Shown: piece by piece, positions 33,601 to 44,000 of the stretch
How positions within the stretch are numbered: position 1 is the first letter of the stretch
Layout: every line of letters begins with the position of its first letter
Source: Cherax quadricarinatus
Lineage: Eukaryota; Arthropoda; Malacostraca; Decapoda; Parastacidae
DNA length: 64,000 bases
Direction of reading: 5' to 3'
Assembly: GCF_038502225.1 (NCBI RefSeq)
Contig: NC_091321.1
Location: 37,099,453 to 37,163,452 of the forward strand
Position numbers and translations under genes: made by a program
Notes under the pieces: generated by a model
Databases searched by the model: none
Told to the model about the DNA's origin: nothing
The model's input: only the letters and a program-made list of their open reading frames with translations

Positions 33601-34631
33601 CTCATGGTAGTTGACTTCTCCTTGGCTGTTGCTCAAGTTAATTGAGTAGTCCTTGTCAGTTGCTCATAGAAGTTGAGGAGTCCTTGTCTGTTGCTCATGA
33701 TACCTGGAGTTTACCTGGAGAGAGTTCCGGGGGTCAACGCCCCCGCGGCCCGGTCTGTGACCAGGCCTGATAGTTGAGTAGTCCTGGTTTGTTGATCATG
33801 GTAGCTGAGTAGTCATGATCTGTTGCTCATGGTAGTTTTGTAGTCCTGGTCTGTTGCTCATTGTAGTTGGGTAGTCCTGGTCTATTGCTCATGGTAGTTG
33901 AGTAGTCTTGGTCTGTTGCTCATCATAGTTTGGTAGTCCTGTTCTGTTGCTCATGGTAGTTGAGTAGTCCTGGTCTGTTGCTTATGACAGTTGAGTAGTC
34001 CTGGTCTGTTGCTCATGGTAGTTGAAAAGTCGTGGTCTGTTGCTCATTGTAGATGAGTAGTCCTGGTCTGTTGCCCAAGGTAGCTTAGTAGTCCTAGTCT
34101 GTTACTCGTTGTAGTTGAGTAGTCCTCGTCTGTTGCTCATGGTAGTTCAGGAGACATTTTCTGTTGCTCATTGTAGTTTAGTCCTGGTAGTTGAATAGTC
34201 TTGGTGTCTTGTTCATGGTAGTTTGTAGTTCTGGACGTTTGCTCATTGTAGACGAGTAGTTCTGGACTGTTGCCCAAGGTACTTTAGTATTCCTGGTCTG
34301 TTGCTCATGGTAGTTGAGTAGTCCTGGTCTGTTGCTCATGATTGTTGAGTAGTCATGGTCTGTTGATCATGGTATTTGAGTAGTCCTGGACTGTTGCTCA
34401 TTGCAGATGAGTAAACCTGGTCTGTTGCTAAGGTAGTTTAGTTGTCCTGGTCTGTTGCTCATGGTAGTTGAGTAATCCTGGTATGTTGCTCTTGGTAGTT
34501 GAGTAGTCCTGGTCTGTTGCTCATGGTAGTTTAGTAGTCCTGGTCTGTTGCTCATGGTAGTAGAGAAGTCTGAATGTGTTGCTAATGGTAGCCGAGTATT
34601 CCTTGTATGTTGCTCATGTCAGTTGAGTATT
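30607..34631. repeat. 31-bp minisatellite, block 1
   Basis: About 130 copies of a 31-bp unit containing TGGTCTGTTGCTCATGG and TAGTTGAGTAGTCC. Copies vary noticeably and a few bases are lost in places. It is interrupted at 33701-33770 by a small insertion and at the right end by a PLE and a CR1, then resumes at 38726. No coding potential is seen. Confidence 0.93.
33701..33770 (+). mobile_element. 70-bp two-hairpin dispersed repeat
   Basis: It cuts cleanly into the 31-bp array between CTCATGA and TAGTTGAG. It holds CGGGGG-TCAACG-CCCCCG, a six-base-pair stem, and then GGCC-C-GGTC-TGT-GACC-A-GGCC, a second stem. A diverged copy lies at 55612-55680. From memory this resembles the start of a longer decapod dispersed repeat, so it may be a truncated copy. 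Confidence 0.55.
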
Positions 34632-34663
34632 GGCAATATAAACACAAATGCAGTATAATGTGA

Positions 34664-34718
34664 TCCTTTATTGACTACGTTTCGCCCACACAGTGGGCTT
34701 TTTTAAGTCACAAACAGA
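34664..34718 (-). ncRNA. Hammerhead-like motif, type B, left arm, core mutated
   Basis: As at 22306-22360, but the core reads TTAAAAAA in place of TTGAAAAA, losing the invariant G5. This copy should be inactive. Confidence 0.4.
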
Positions 34719-34879
34719 ACTACCTGGGGTGGAAGGAACGCGAGTATTTATAGTCCGGCTGAGGTCAGGTGAAGAATGCTGCATCTGATGATGTACCGAG
34801 TGGGGTTATAGAGTCTAAAAACCTGGGTAGCTTGGAAAGGAGATTGGATAAGTTTGTGAGCAGACCTTCTACAGTGTTC

Positions 34880-35346
34880 TTATGTGGGACAGCGATGAAG
34901 AAGTTTCTTGGCAAGTGGTTCAGCTATGTTATAGAAGCCACTATTCTGGTTGAAGTTGTCGGATGTAGAAATAAGTGATGATTCCAGGATTCTTCGGTAT
35001 TGAGTGTTGTCTTCTGTGGCGATAAGTCTTGAGTTTCTGTAGTTTATCAAGTGGTTGTGTGAATTACGGTGTTGTACACAGGCATTCCTTGTGTCGTCAG
35101 ACCTGCTTGCGTATTGGTGTCTGAAATACGTGTTTGGAGGTCCCTTGATGTTTCGCCCACGTATAACTTGTTGCAGTCATTACAAGGGATTATGTATACC
35201 CCTGCAGAGGATGGAGGCTTGTCCTGCCTACTACTGGTGATGTCCTTGATGGTCGTGGTTGTGGAGGTAGATACTTGGAATGATGTTTTGGCAAAGATGT
35301 TGGAAACATGTTTGGCAATGGAGTTGGTGGGAAGGACTATGTATCT
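34880..35346 (-). pseudogene. PLE GIY-YIG fragment
   Basis: It reads RYIVLPTNSIAKHVSNIF, then GVYIIPCNDCNKLYVGETSR and LQTRIS. A one-base deletion near 35120 then shifts the frame relative to the copy at 22522-23249. It is truncated upstream at 35346, where the inverted right arm begins. Confidence 0.7.
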
Positions 35347-35421
35347 CATCATCAGATGCAGCATTCTTCACCTGACCTCAGCCGGACTATAAATACTCGC
35401 GTTCCTTCCACCCCAGGTAGT

Positions 35422-35476
35422 TCTGTTTGTGACTTGAAAAAGCCCACTGTGTGGGCGAAACGTAGTCAATAAAGGA
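35422..35476 (+). ncRNA. Hammerhead-like motif, type B, right arm
   Basis: Identical core to the copy at 24192-24246 (TTGAAAA, A, GCCCAC-TGT-GTGGGC, GAAA, CGTA, GTC). Confidence 0.5.
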
Positions 35477-35548
35477 TCACATTATACTGCATTTGTGTTT
35501 ATATTGCCATTGTGTCGGTATTTTATACCATTTATTTCCAGTTGAGTA

Positions 35549-38500
35549 TTCACTTACCTAGGTCTGGGGTGGTAGCACTGGCAACTGCAGTGGACGGAGC
35601 TGTTTGGACTTTAAACTAGGAATAGTTAGTGGTATGGGCTTTGGCAGGAAAACAGTGAAGTCCTAGTGTAGTAATATTACGAGTTCTAGGGGAACTAGTA
35701 ATAAGCAGAACGAGGTAGATATTGAAAAGCCAGTGACTTTGGGTGATAAGGGCAGTAATAGGTTTAGTAGAAAACAGAAATGAGCAGGAAGGGTAAACAG
35801 AAAGGAGAGTCTTTCAATATTTATTATGCTAATTGCCGTAGTGCTACGAATAAGATGGACGAGTTGAGACTAGTTGCTAGTGTAGGTAACATTGATGTAT
35901 TTGCCTTAACTGAGACGTGGTTTAATTCAAAAGGTCGGGACATGCCTGCAGAATGTCACATTCAGGGTTTTAAATTGTTCCAAGTAGATAGAAGTATCGG
36001 GAAGGGGGGTGGGGTGGCATTGTATGTCCGAGATCGCTTGAACTGTTGCATAAAAACGGGTATTAAGTCTGAAGTAACACATACAGAGTCTGTTTGGATA
36101 GAATTTTCAGAGGGGCATGAAAAACTGATTTTAGGAGTGATATACCGTCCCCCAAACTTAGATAGGGACCAGGGGAGACTACTATGGGAGGAAATTGTTA
36201 AGGCCACAAGGCACGATAATGTAGTAATTCTAGGAGACTTTAACTTTAGTCATATTGATTGAAATTTCTTGACTGGGAATTTAGAATCATACGACTTCTT
36301 AGAAGTAGTTCAGGATTGTTTTTTGAAGCAGTTTGTGGCAGAACCTACAAGGGGTAATAACCTGCTTGACTTAGTTCTGGCAAACAATGAATCCCTTGTT
36401 AATAATTTAGAAGTTTCAGAGGAACTGGGTGCTAGCGACCACAAATTAAATACATTTAGAATTGAATGGAAGTACGATAGTAGCGATTACTCAGTAACAG
36501 TCCCAGATTTTCGCTTAGCAGATTACGATGGGCTTAGAGAACACTTATCATCTCTTGACTGGGGTAACGAAGAGAGCTATCAATATGACAGTTTTCTGAA
36601 CATTATACATGCTGCTCAAAGAACGTTTATCCCATGTAAAGAAATTAGATCAAATAGAAATGACCCAAAATGGATGAATAATAGGCTCAAATATCTACTA
36701 GGGCATAAGAAAGGAATTTATAGGCGTATCAAGAGAGGTGAGGGTCATCTTATGAATCAGTATATTGACATTAAGAGGGACATTAAAAAGGGGATAAGAA
36801 AAGCTAAAAGGGACTATGAAATTAAAGTTGCTAGGGATTCTAAAACTAACCCAAAAAGTTTTTTCCAGGTCTATAGAACAAAAGTTAGAGATAAGATAGG
36901 TCCCCTTCAAAATAACTATGGGCACCATACGGACAAAGAGAATGAAATGTGCTCGATTTTAAATAATTATTTTCTCTCAGTTTTTACTCAGGAAGACACT
37001 AACAATATTCCAGTAATTAATTTTTATAGTGGTCTAGAAGAAGATAAATTATGTAACATCACAGTCATTAGTGAAATGGTTGTGAAGCAGATAGACAGAC
37101 TGAAGCAAAATAAGTCGCCGGGTCCTGATGAGGTTTTTTCAAGGGTTCTTAAGGAATGCAAAATGGAACTCTGTGAACCATTAACTAATATTTTTAATTT
37201 ATCTCTTCAAACAGGTGTAGTGTCTGATATGTGGAAGATGGCTAATGTAATTCCTATTTTTAAAACAGGGGACAAGTCGTTACCGTCAAATTACCGCCCA
37301 ATAAGCCTGACCTCAATTGTAGGCAAATTACTAGAGTCAATTATAGCTGAGATTATAAGAAGCCATCTCGATAAGCATAGCTTGATTAATGATACTCAGC
37401 ATGGATTCACAAGAGGCCGGTCTTGTCTAACTAATTTATTAATTTTCTTCAGTAAAACTTTTGAGGCTGTTGACCACGATAAAGAATTTGATATTATTTA
37501 CTTAGATTTTAGTAAGGCTTTTGATAGAGTTCCGCACAATAGACTGTTAAAGAAAGTGGCAGCTCATGGCATTGGGGAAAAAGTGCTCTCGTGGATCGAG
37601 TCATGGCTCACTGACAGGAAGCAGAGTGTCCATAAATGGGGTTAAATCCGAGTGGGGATCTGTAACAAGTGGCGTTCCACAGGGATCAGTCTTGGGCCCG
37701 TTGTTGTTAATAATATATATCAATGATCTTGATGAGGGAATTACTAGTGATATGAGCAAATTCGCCGATGACACAAAGATAGGTAGGATAATTGATTCAA
37801 ACGTAGATGTTATGGAACTTCAGGAGGATTTAAACAAACTCTATTCTTGGTCAGAAAAGTGGCAGATGCAGTTCAATGTAGATAAATGCAAGGTTCTGAA
37901 GCTTGGAAGTGCCCATAACCCTAGTACTTATAAGTTAAATGATGTAGAACTTAGCCATACAGATTGCGAAAAGGACTTGGGGGTTATGGTAAGCAGCAAC
38001 CTTAAACCAAGACAGCAATGCCTAAGCGTACGTAATAAGGCAAATAGATTACTGGGATTTATATCAAGAAGTGTAAGCAACAGAAGTCCAGAGGTCATAC
38101 TGCAGCTTTATACATCATTAGTAAGGCCTCACCTAGATTATGCAGCTCAGTTCTGGTCTCCATATTACAGAATGGACATAAATTCGTTAGAAAACATTCA
38201 GCGTAGGATGACTAGATTAATACATAGCATTAGAAATCTTCCTTATGAAGAAAGATTGAAGACTCTTAAGTTACATTCACTTGTTAGACGAAGAATGAGG
38301 GGAGACCTGATCGAAGTGTATAAGTGGAAGATAGGTATTAGTAAAGGGGATATTAATAAGGTATTGAGGATGTCTCTCCAAGAGAGAACCCGCAGTAATG
38401 GATTTAAATTAGATAAGTTTAGATTTAGAAAGGACATAGGAAAGTATTGGTTTGGAAATAGGGTAGTAGATGAGTGGAACAGTCTACCTAGTTGGGTTAT

Positions 38501-38725
38501 TGAGGCTGGGACTTTGGGTAGTTTCAAATTTAGGTTGGATAAGTACATGAGTGGGAGGGGTTGGATTTGAGTGGGACTTTCACATCAGAGCTTATTTCTT
38601 GGGTTGCATTGAAAATTGGGTTGGGCAAATGTTTTGTTAGTTGGATGAATTGTAAAGGACCTGCCTAGTATGGGCCAACAGGCCTCCTGCAGTGTTCCTC
38701 CTTTCTTACGTTCTTATGTTCTTAT
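35549..38725 (+). mobile_element. 5'-truncated CR1 (subfamily B) in the 31-bp array
   Basis: It begins inside the end of ORF1 ([14 protein letters not shown] then a stop), carries a nearly complete ORF2, and ends with the GGCC-AACA-GGCC hairpin and octamers. The 31-bp array resumes directly after. Orientation is opposite to the outer CR1 at 18128-30606. Confidence 0.88.
35780..38570 (+). pseudogene. CR1 ORF2 with one nonsense and one frameshift
   Basis: The endonuclease part (35780-36262) ends at a TGA that replaces the Trp codon after GDFNFSHID. The next frame (36269-37645) holds the rest of the endonuclease and RT through YLDFSKAFDRVPH. A two-base loss near 37625 shifts to a third piece (to 38570) with [21 protein letters not shown] and the C-terminus [13 protein letters not shown]. 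All motifs are recognisable, so the copy is relatively young but dead. Confidence 0.85.
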
Positions 38726-39339
38726 TCCTGATCTGTTCCTCATCGTAGTTGAGTTTTCCTCGTCTGTTGCTCTTGGTAGTTGAGTAGTCCTGGTCTGTTG
38801 TTCATGATAGTTGAGTATCTCTGACCTGTTGCTCATAGTAGTTGAGTAGTCCTGCTTTGTTGCTCATGGTATTTGAGTAGTCCTGGTTTCTTTTTCATGG
38901 TACTTGAGCAATGCTGGTCTGTTGCTCATGGTAGTTGAGTAGTCCTGGTCTGTTGCTCATTTTAGTTAAGTAGTCCTCTATTGTTCCTCATGGTAGTTAA
39001 GTTGTCCTGGTCTGTTGCTCATGGGAATTGAGTAGTCCTGGTCTGTTGCTCAAGTTAGTTGAGAAGTTCTTGTCAGTTGCTTATGGTAGTTGAGTAGCCC
39101 TGGTCTGCTACTCATGGTAGTTGAGTAGTCCTGATTTGTTGCTCATTGTTGTTGAGTAGGCCTGGTCTGCTGCTCATGATAGTTGAGTAGTCCTTTTCTG
39201 TTACTCATTGTAGTTGAGTGATCCTGGACTGTTGCTCATGGTAGTTGAGTAGTAATGGTCTGTTGCTCATGGTAGTTGAGAAGTCCTGGTCTGTTGCTCA
39301 AGGTATTTGAGTTTTCCTAGTCTGATCGTCATGGTATTG
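38726..39339. repeat. 31-bp minisatellite, block 2
   Basis: About 20 further copies of the 31-bp unit after the CR1 tail. Confidence 0.92.
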
Positions 39340-39969
39340 GAAACCTATCATAGAAATCTTTCTTAGAAAAATCTCTTAGAAAACTCTCATGGAAACCTCT
39401 CTTTGAAACCTATCTTAGAAACCTCTCTTAGAAACCTCTCTTAGGTGTCTATCTTAGAAACCTATATTAGAAACTTATCTTAGAAACCTCTCTTTGAAAC
39501 TTATCTTTAAAACCTATCTGAGAAACCTCTCTTAGAAACCTCTCTTACAAACCTATCTTAGAAACCTCTCTAAGAAATCTCTCTCACATGCCTATCTTTT
39601 AAACCTATCTTTGCAACCTCCCTTAGAAACCTATCTTAGGAACCTATCCTAGAAACCTACATTAGAAACCTGTCTTAGAAACCTCTGTTAGAAACCTATC
39701 TTAGAATCCTGTCTTAGGAACCTATTTTAGAAACGTTTCTTAGAAACCTATCTTGGAAACCTCTCTTATAAGCTTCTCTTAGAACCCTCTCTTAGAAAAC
39801 TAACTTAGAAACCTATCTTAGAAATCTATGTCAAAAACCTATCTTAGAAACCTCTCTCAGAAACCACTCTTAGAAGGCTATCTTAGAAACCAATCTTAGA
39901 AACCTCTATTACAAACATCTCTTACAATCCTCTCTTACAAACCTCTCTTAGAAACTTATCTCAGAAACC
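39340..39969. repeat. 13-bp minisatellite running into the gap
   Basis: Tandem copies of a 13-bp unit of the form CTATCTTAGAAAC, with CTCTC variants. The array is cut by the N run, so its true length is unknown. Confidence 0.88.
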
Positions 39970-40069
39970 NNNNNNNNNNNNNNNNNNNNNNNNNNNNNNN
40001 NNNNNNNNNNNNNNNNNNNNNNNNNNNNNNNNNNNNNNNNNNNNNNNNNNNNNNNNNNNNNNNNNNNNN
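39970..40069. other. Assembly gap (100 N)
   Basis: Exactly 100 N, a placeholder length. It follows a 13-bp array that probably caused the break. Confidence 0.95.
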
Positions 40070-40910
40070 TTTTTATTAATTACCAAGGTTTATACTATCC
40101 TGGTCCATCATGGTCCAGCCTGGTCCATCCTGGTCCATTTTGGTTCAGCCCAGCCTGGTGCAGCGGGGCCCAACCGGGTCCAGCCTGGCCTTGCAGCAAT
40201 AGGAAAATTCTTAAAACCTGTTAAAAGTATATTGAAGGTATACTGATTTATATTCCTTTTTTTTAAGTCTCATTGGACAAGCGACCTTATTCAGCATACA
40301 TCAGTTTGCAATGGAAAAATATCTTTTATTCTGAGATAATTTTATTAATTTTCTAAGTGATGTATTTTACAAATTTCTGCTGAGACTTTATCTCATCCAC
40401 TTGTATTTAGCACAGCTATATTACAAGATCTTTCATTGTGTTACAGCACAGACTGGCAAATTAGTTTTTCTACCCACTGTCCTCGGACCTATTATGTTGG
40501 TTTAAGTTAATTTAGCAGTTTTATTTAGCACCTAATTTATATGATGTGGGGAGTAATAAAAACTGTGACACAATGTGTCCAGGGACTAGTTCCAAAAAAT
40601 GGTAGCTAAGCAAGTTATAGTGGTAATGATCTGCTATTTATTTTTGATCTAGTCATAATGAGTTGCACCTCTGTAATCTTTTGAGTACTGTCCATACCAG
40701 TATCCATCCCATATTACCAAGATAACGGAAGCACCTAATGGGTCCATGAACAGTGTAGCCAGTTAATGGTAGCTAAGCTACCATTACTGTACTCATCCGA
40801 GTACAGTTGTAATGAGTTGTCTGCGTAATCTCTGATCTACCGCCGTTAAGATTAAGTATGGGAGCGAGTACCAAAGTCATTTAACAAAATCACTGGTCTT
40901 TGTGTTGCAG
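40070..40910. other. Sequence upstream of the first visible GMC exon
   Basis: From about 40095 to 40195 there are about ten degenerate decamers (CCTGGTCCAT/CCTGGTCCAG). The rest is AT-rich with no exon I can recognise. It is presumably intron of the GMC gene, ending in the acceptor TTGTGTTGCAG. Confidence 0.5.
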
Positions 40911-41024
40911 GTTCGCAAAGTGTTGGCACGGCGAGAAGTGATAGTGTCAGCAGGAGCTGTTGGTTCCCCTCACCTGCTGATGGTGTCAGGTATCGGCCCG
41001 GCTCAGCACCTCACTCAGCATGGG
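40911..41024 (+). other. GMC exon A (GMC signature 2)
   Basis: 38 codons, [18 protein letters not shown] to HLTQHG, phase 0 at both ends. Acceptor TTGCAG, donor GTCAGT. Confidence 0.9.
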
Positions 41025-44000
41025 GTCAGTAATGCTCTAATACTGACGTGCTTTTTTTATATATAGAAATTGTGATTTTTTCTTATAAAGTGGCGAGTGT
41101 TGTCTCAGACAAGCTGAATGTTGTCTCAGACAAGCTGAATGTTGTCTCAGACAAGCTGAATGTTGTCTAAGACAAGCTGAATGTTGTCTCAGACAAGCTG
41201 AATGTTGTCTCAGACAAGCTGAATGTTGTCTCAGACAAGCTGAATGTTGTCTCAGACAAGCTGAATGTTGTCTCAGACAAGCTAAATGTTGTCTCAGACA
41301 AGCTGAATGTTGTCTCAGACAAGCTGAATGTTGTCTCAGACAAGCTGAATGTTGTCTCAGACAAGCTGAATGTTGTCTCAGACAAGCTGAATGTTGTCTC
41401 AGACAAGCTAAATGTTGTCTCAGACAAGCTAAATGTTGTCTCAGACAAGCTGAATGTTGTCTCAGACAAGCTAAATGTTGTCTCAGACAAGCTGAATGTT
41501 GTCTCAGACAAGCTAAATGTTGTCTCAGACAAGCTGAATGTTGTCTCAGACAAGCTGAATGTTGTCTCAGACAAGCTGAATGTTGTCTCAGACAAGCTGA
41601 ATGTTGTCTCAGATAAGCTGAATGTTGTCTCAGACAAGCTGAATGTTGTCTCAGACAAGCTGAGTGTTGTCTCAGACAAGCTGAATGTTGTCTCAGACAA
41701 GCTGAATGTTGTCTCAGACAATCTGAATGTTGTCTCAGATAAGCTGAATGTTGTCTCAGACAAGCTGAATGTTGTCTCAGACAAGCTGAATGTTGTCTCA
41801 GACAAGCTGAATGTTGTCTCAGACAAGCTGAATGTTGTCTCAGACAAGCTGAATGTTGTCTCAGACAAGCTGAATGTTGTCTCAGACAAGCTGAATGTTG
41901 TCTCAGACAAGCTGAATGTTGTCTCAGACAAGCTGAATGTTGTCTCAGACAAGCTGAATGTTGTCTCAGACAAGCTAAATGTTGTCTCAGACAAGCTGAA
42001 TGTTGTCTCAGACAAGCTAAATTTTGTCTCAGACAAGCTGAATGTTGTCTCAGACAAGCTAAATGTTGTCTCAGACAAGCTGAATGTTGTCTCAGACAAG
42101 CTAAATGTTGTCTCAGACAAGCTGAATGTTGTCTCAGACAAGCTGAATGTTGTCTCAGACAAGCTGAATGTTGTCTCAGACAAGCTGAATGTTGTCTCAG
42201 ACAACCTGAATGTTGTCTCAGACAACCTGAATGTTGTCTCAGACAACCTGAATGTTGTCTCAGACAAGCTGAATGTTGTCTCAGACAAGCTAAATGTTGT
42301 CTCAGACAAGCTAAATGTTGTCTCAGACAAGCTGAATGTTGTCTCAGACAAGCTGAATGTTGTCTCAGACAAGCTGAATGTTGTCTAAGACAAGCTGAAT
42401 GTTGTCTCAGACAAGCTGAATGTTGTCTCAGACAAGCTGAATGTTGTCTCAGACAAGCTGAATGTTGTCTCAGACAAGCTGAATGTTGTCTCAGACAAGC
42501 TGAATGTTGTCTCAGACAAGCTGAATGTTGTCTCAGACAAGCTGAATGTTGTCTCAGACAAGCTGAATGTTGTCTCAGACAAGCTGAATGTTGTCTCAGA
42601 CAAGCTGAATGTTGTCTCAGACAAGCTGAATGTTGTCTCAGACAAGCTGAATGTTGTCTCAGACAAGCTGAATGTTGTCTCAGACAAGCTGAATGTTGTC
42701 TCAGACAAGCTGAATGTTGTCTCAGACAAGCTGAATGTTGTCTCAGACAAGCTGAATGTTGTCTCAGACAAGCTGAATGTTGTCTCAGACAAGCTGAATG
42801 TTGTCTCAGACAAGCTGAATGTTGTCTCAGACAAGCTGAATGTTGTCTCAGACAAGCTGAATGTTGTCTCAGACAAGCTGAATGTTGTCTCAGACAAGCT
42901 GAATGTTGTCTCAGACAAGCTAAATGTTGTCTCAGACAAGCTGAATGTTGTCTCAGACAAGCTGAATGTTGTCTCAGACAAGCTGAATGTTGTCTCAGAC
43001 AAGCTAAATGTTGTCTCAGACAAGCTGAATGTTGTCTCAGACAAGCTGAATGTTGTCTCAGACAAGCTGAATGTTGTCTCAGACAAGCTGAATGTTGTCT
43101 AAGACAAGCTGAATGTTGTCTCAGACAAGCTGAATGTTGTCTCAGACAAGCTGAATGTTGTCTCAGACAAGCTGAATGTTGTCTCAGACAAGCTGAATGT
43201 TGTCTCAGACAAGCTGAATGTTGTCTCAGACAAGCTGAATGTTGTCTCAGACAAGCTGAATGTTGTCTCAGACAAGCTGAATGTTGTCTCAGACAAGCTG
43301 AATGTTGTCTCAGACAAGCTGAATGTTGTCTCAGACAAGCTGAATGTTGTCTCAGACAAGCTGAATGTTGTCTCAGACAAGCTGAATGTTGTCTCAGACA
43401 AGCTGAATGTTGTCTCAGACAAGCTGAATGTTGTCTCAGACAAGCTGAATGTTGTCTCAGACAAGCTGAATGTTGTCTCAGACAAGCTGAATGTTGTCTC
43501 AGACAAGCTGAATGTTGTCTCAGACAAGCTGAATGTTGTCTCAGACAAGCTGAATGTTGTCTCAGACAAGCTGAATGTTGTCTCAGACAAGCTGAATGTT
43601 GTCTCAGACAAGCTGAATGTTGTCTCAGACAAGCTGAATGTTGTCTCAGACAAGCTGAATGTTGTCTCAGACAAGCTGAATGTTGTCTCAGACAAGCTGA
43701 ATGTTGTCTCAGACAAGCTGAATGTTGTCTCAGACAAGCTGAATGTTGTCTCAGACAAGCTGAATGTTGTCTCAGACAAGCTGAATGTTGTCTCAGACAA
43801 GCTGAATGTTGTCTCAGACAAGCTGAATGTACTTCGCTGATGAACACAGGGAAATTGATATATTTTTCATTGATGTTCAATACTCTAGTGTAATACTAAT
43901 TTAAGCTAACCTCAAATAGATCGGGTGGAATTAAGTTAAAGTACATGAGATTAGTTTTACCAAAGTTAGATTAAGTTGGTAATTAATGTTGGTGGCTGTG

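Larger units (their letters stand above)
34632..35539. mobile_element. Second Penelope-like element (type B), asymmetric inverted arms
   Basis: Flanked by AGTTGAGTATT on both sides (34621-34631 and 35540-35550). The left arm, 34632-35346 (minus sense), carries the GIY-YIG segment and the 3' region. The right arm, 35347-35539 (plus sense), has only the last ~190 bases with the type B motif and the full end TTTATACCATTTATTTCC. The duplicated site spans the boundary between the 31-bp array and the CR1 at 35549, so the PLE came after that CR1. Confidence 0.85.

Noticed and set aside
30607..39339. Regular repeats as a possible CRISPR array
   Set aside because: Contiguous tandem units with no unique spacers, in a genome with introns and SINEs.
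41037..43880. 947-codon minus-strand ORF with 7-residue repeats, plus overlapping 401-, 233- and 240-codon ORFs
   Set aside because: All are readings of the 21-bp minisatellite, whose period is a multiple of three. More than one frame is open at once and there is no non-repeat domain.
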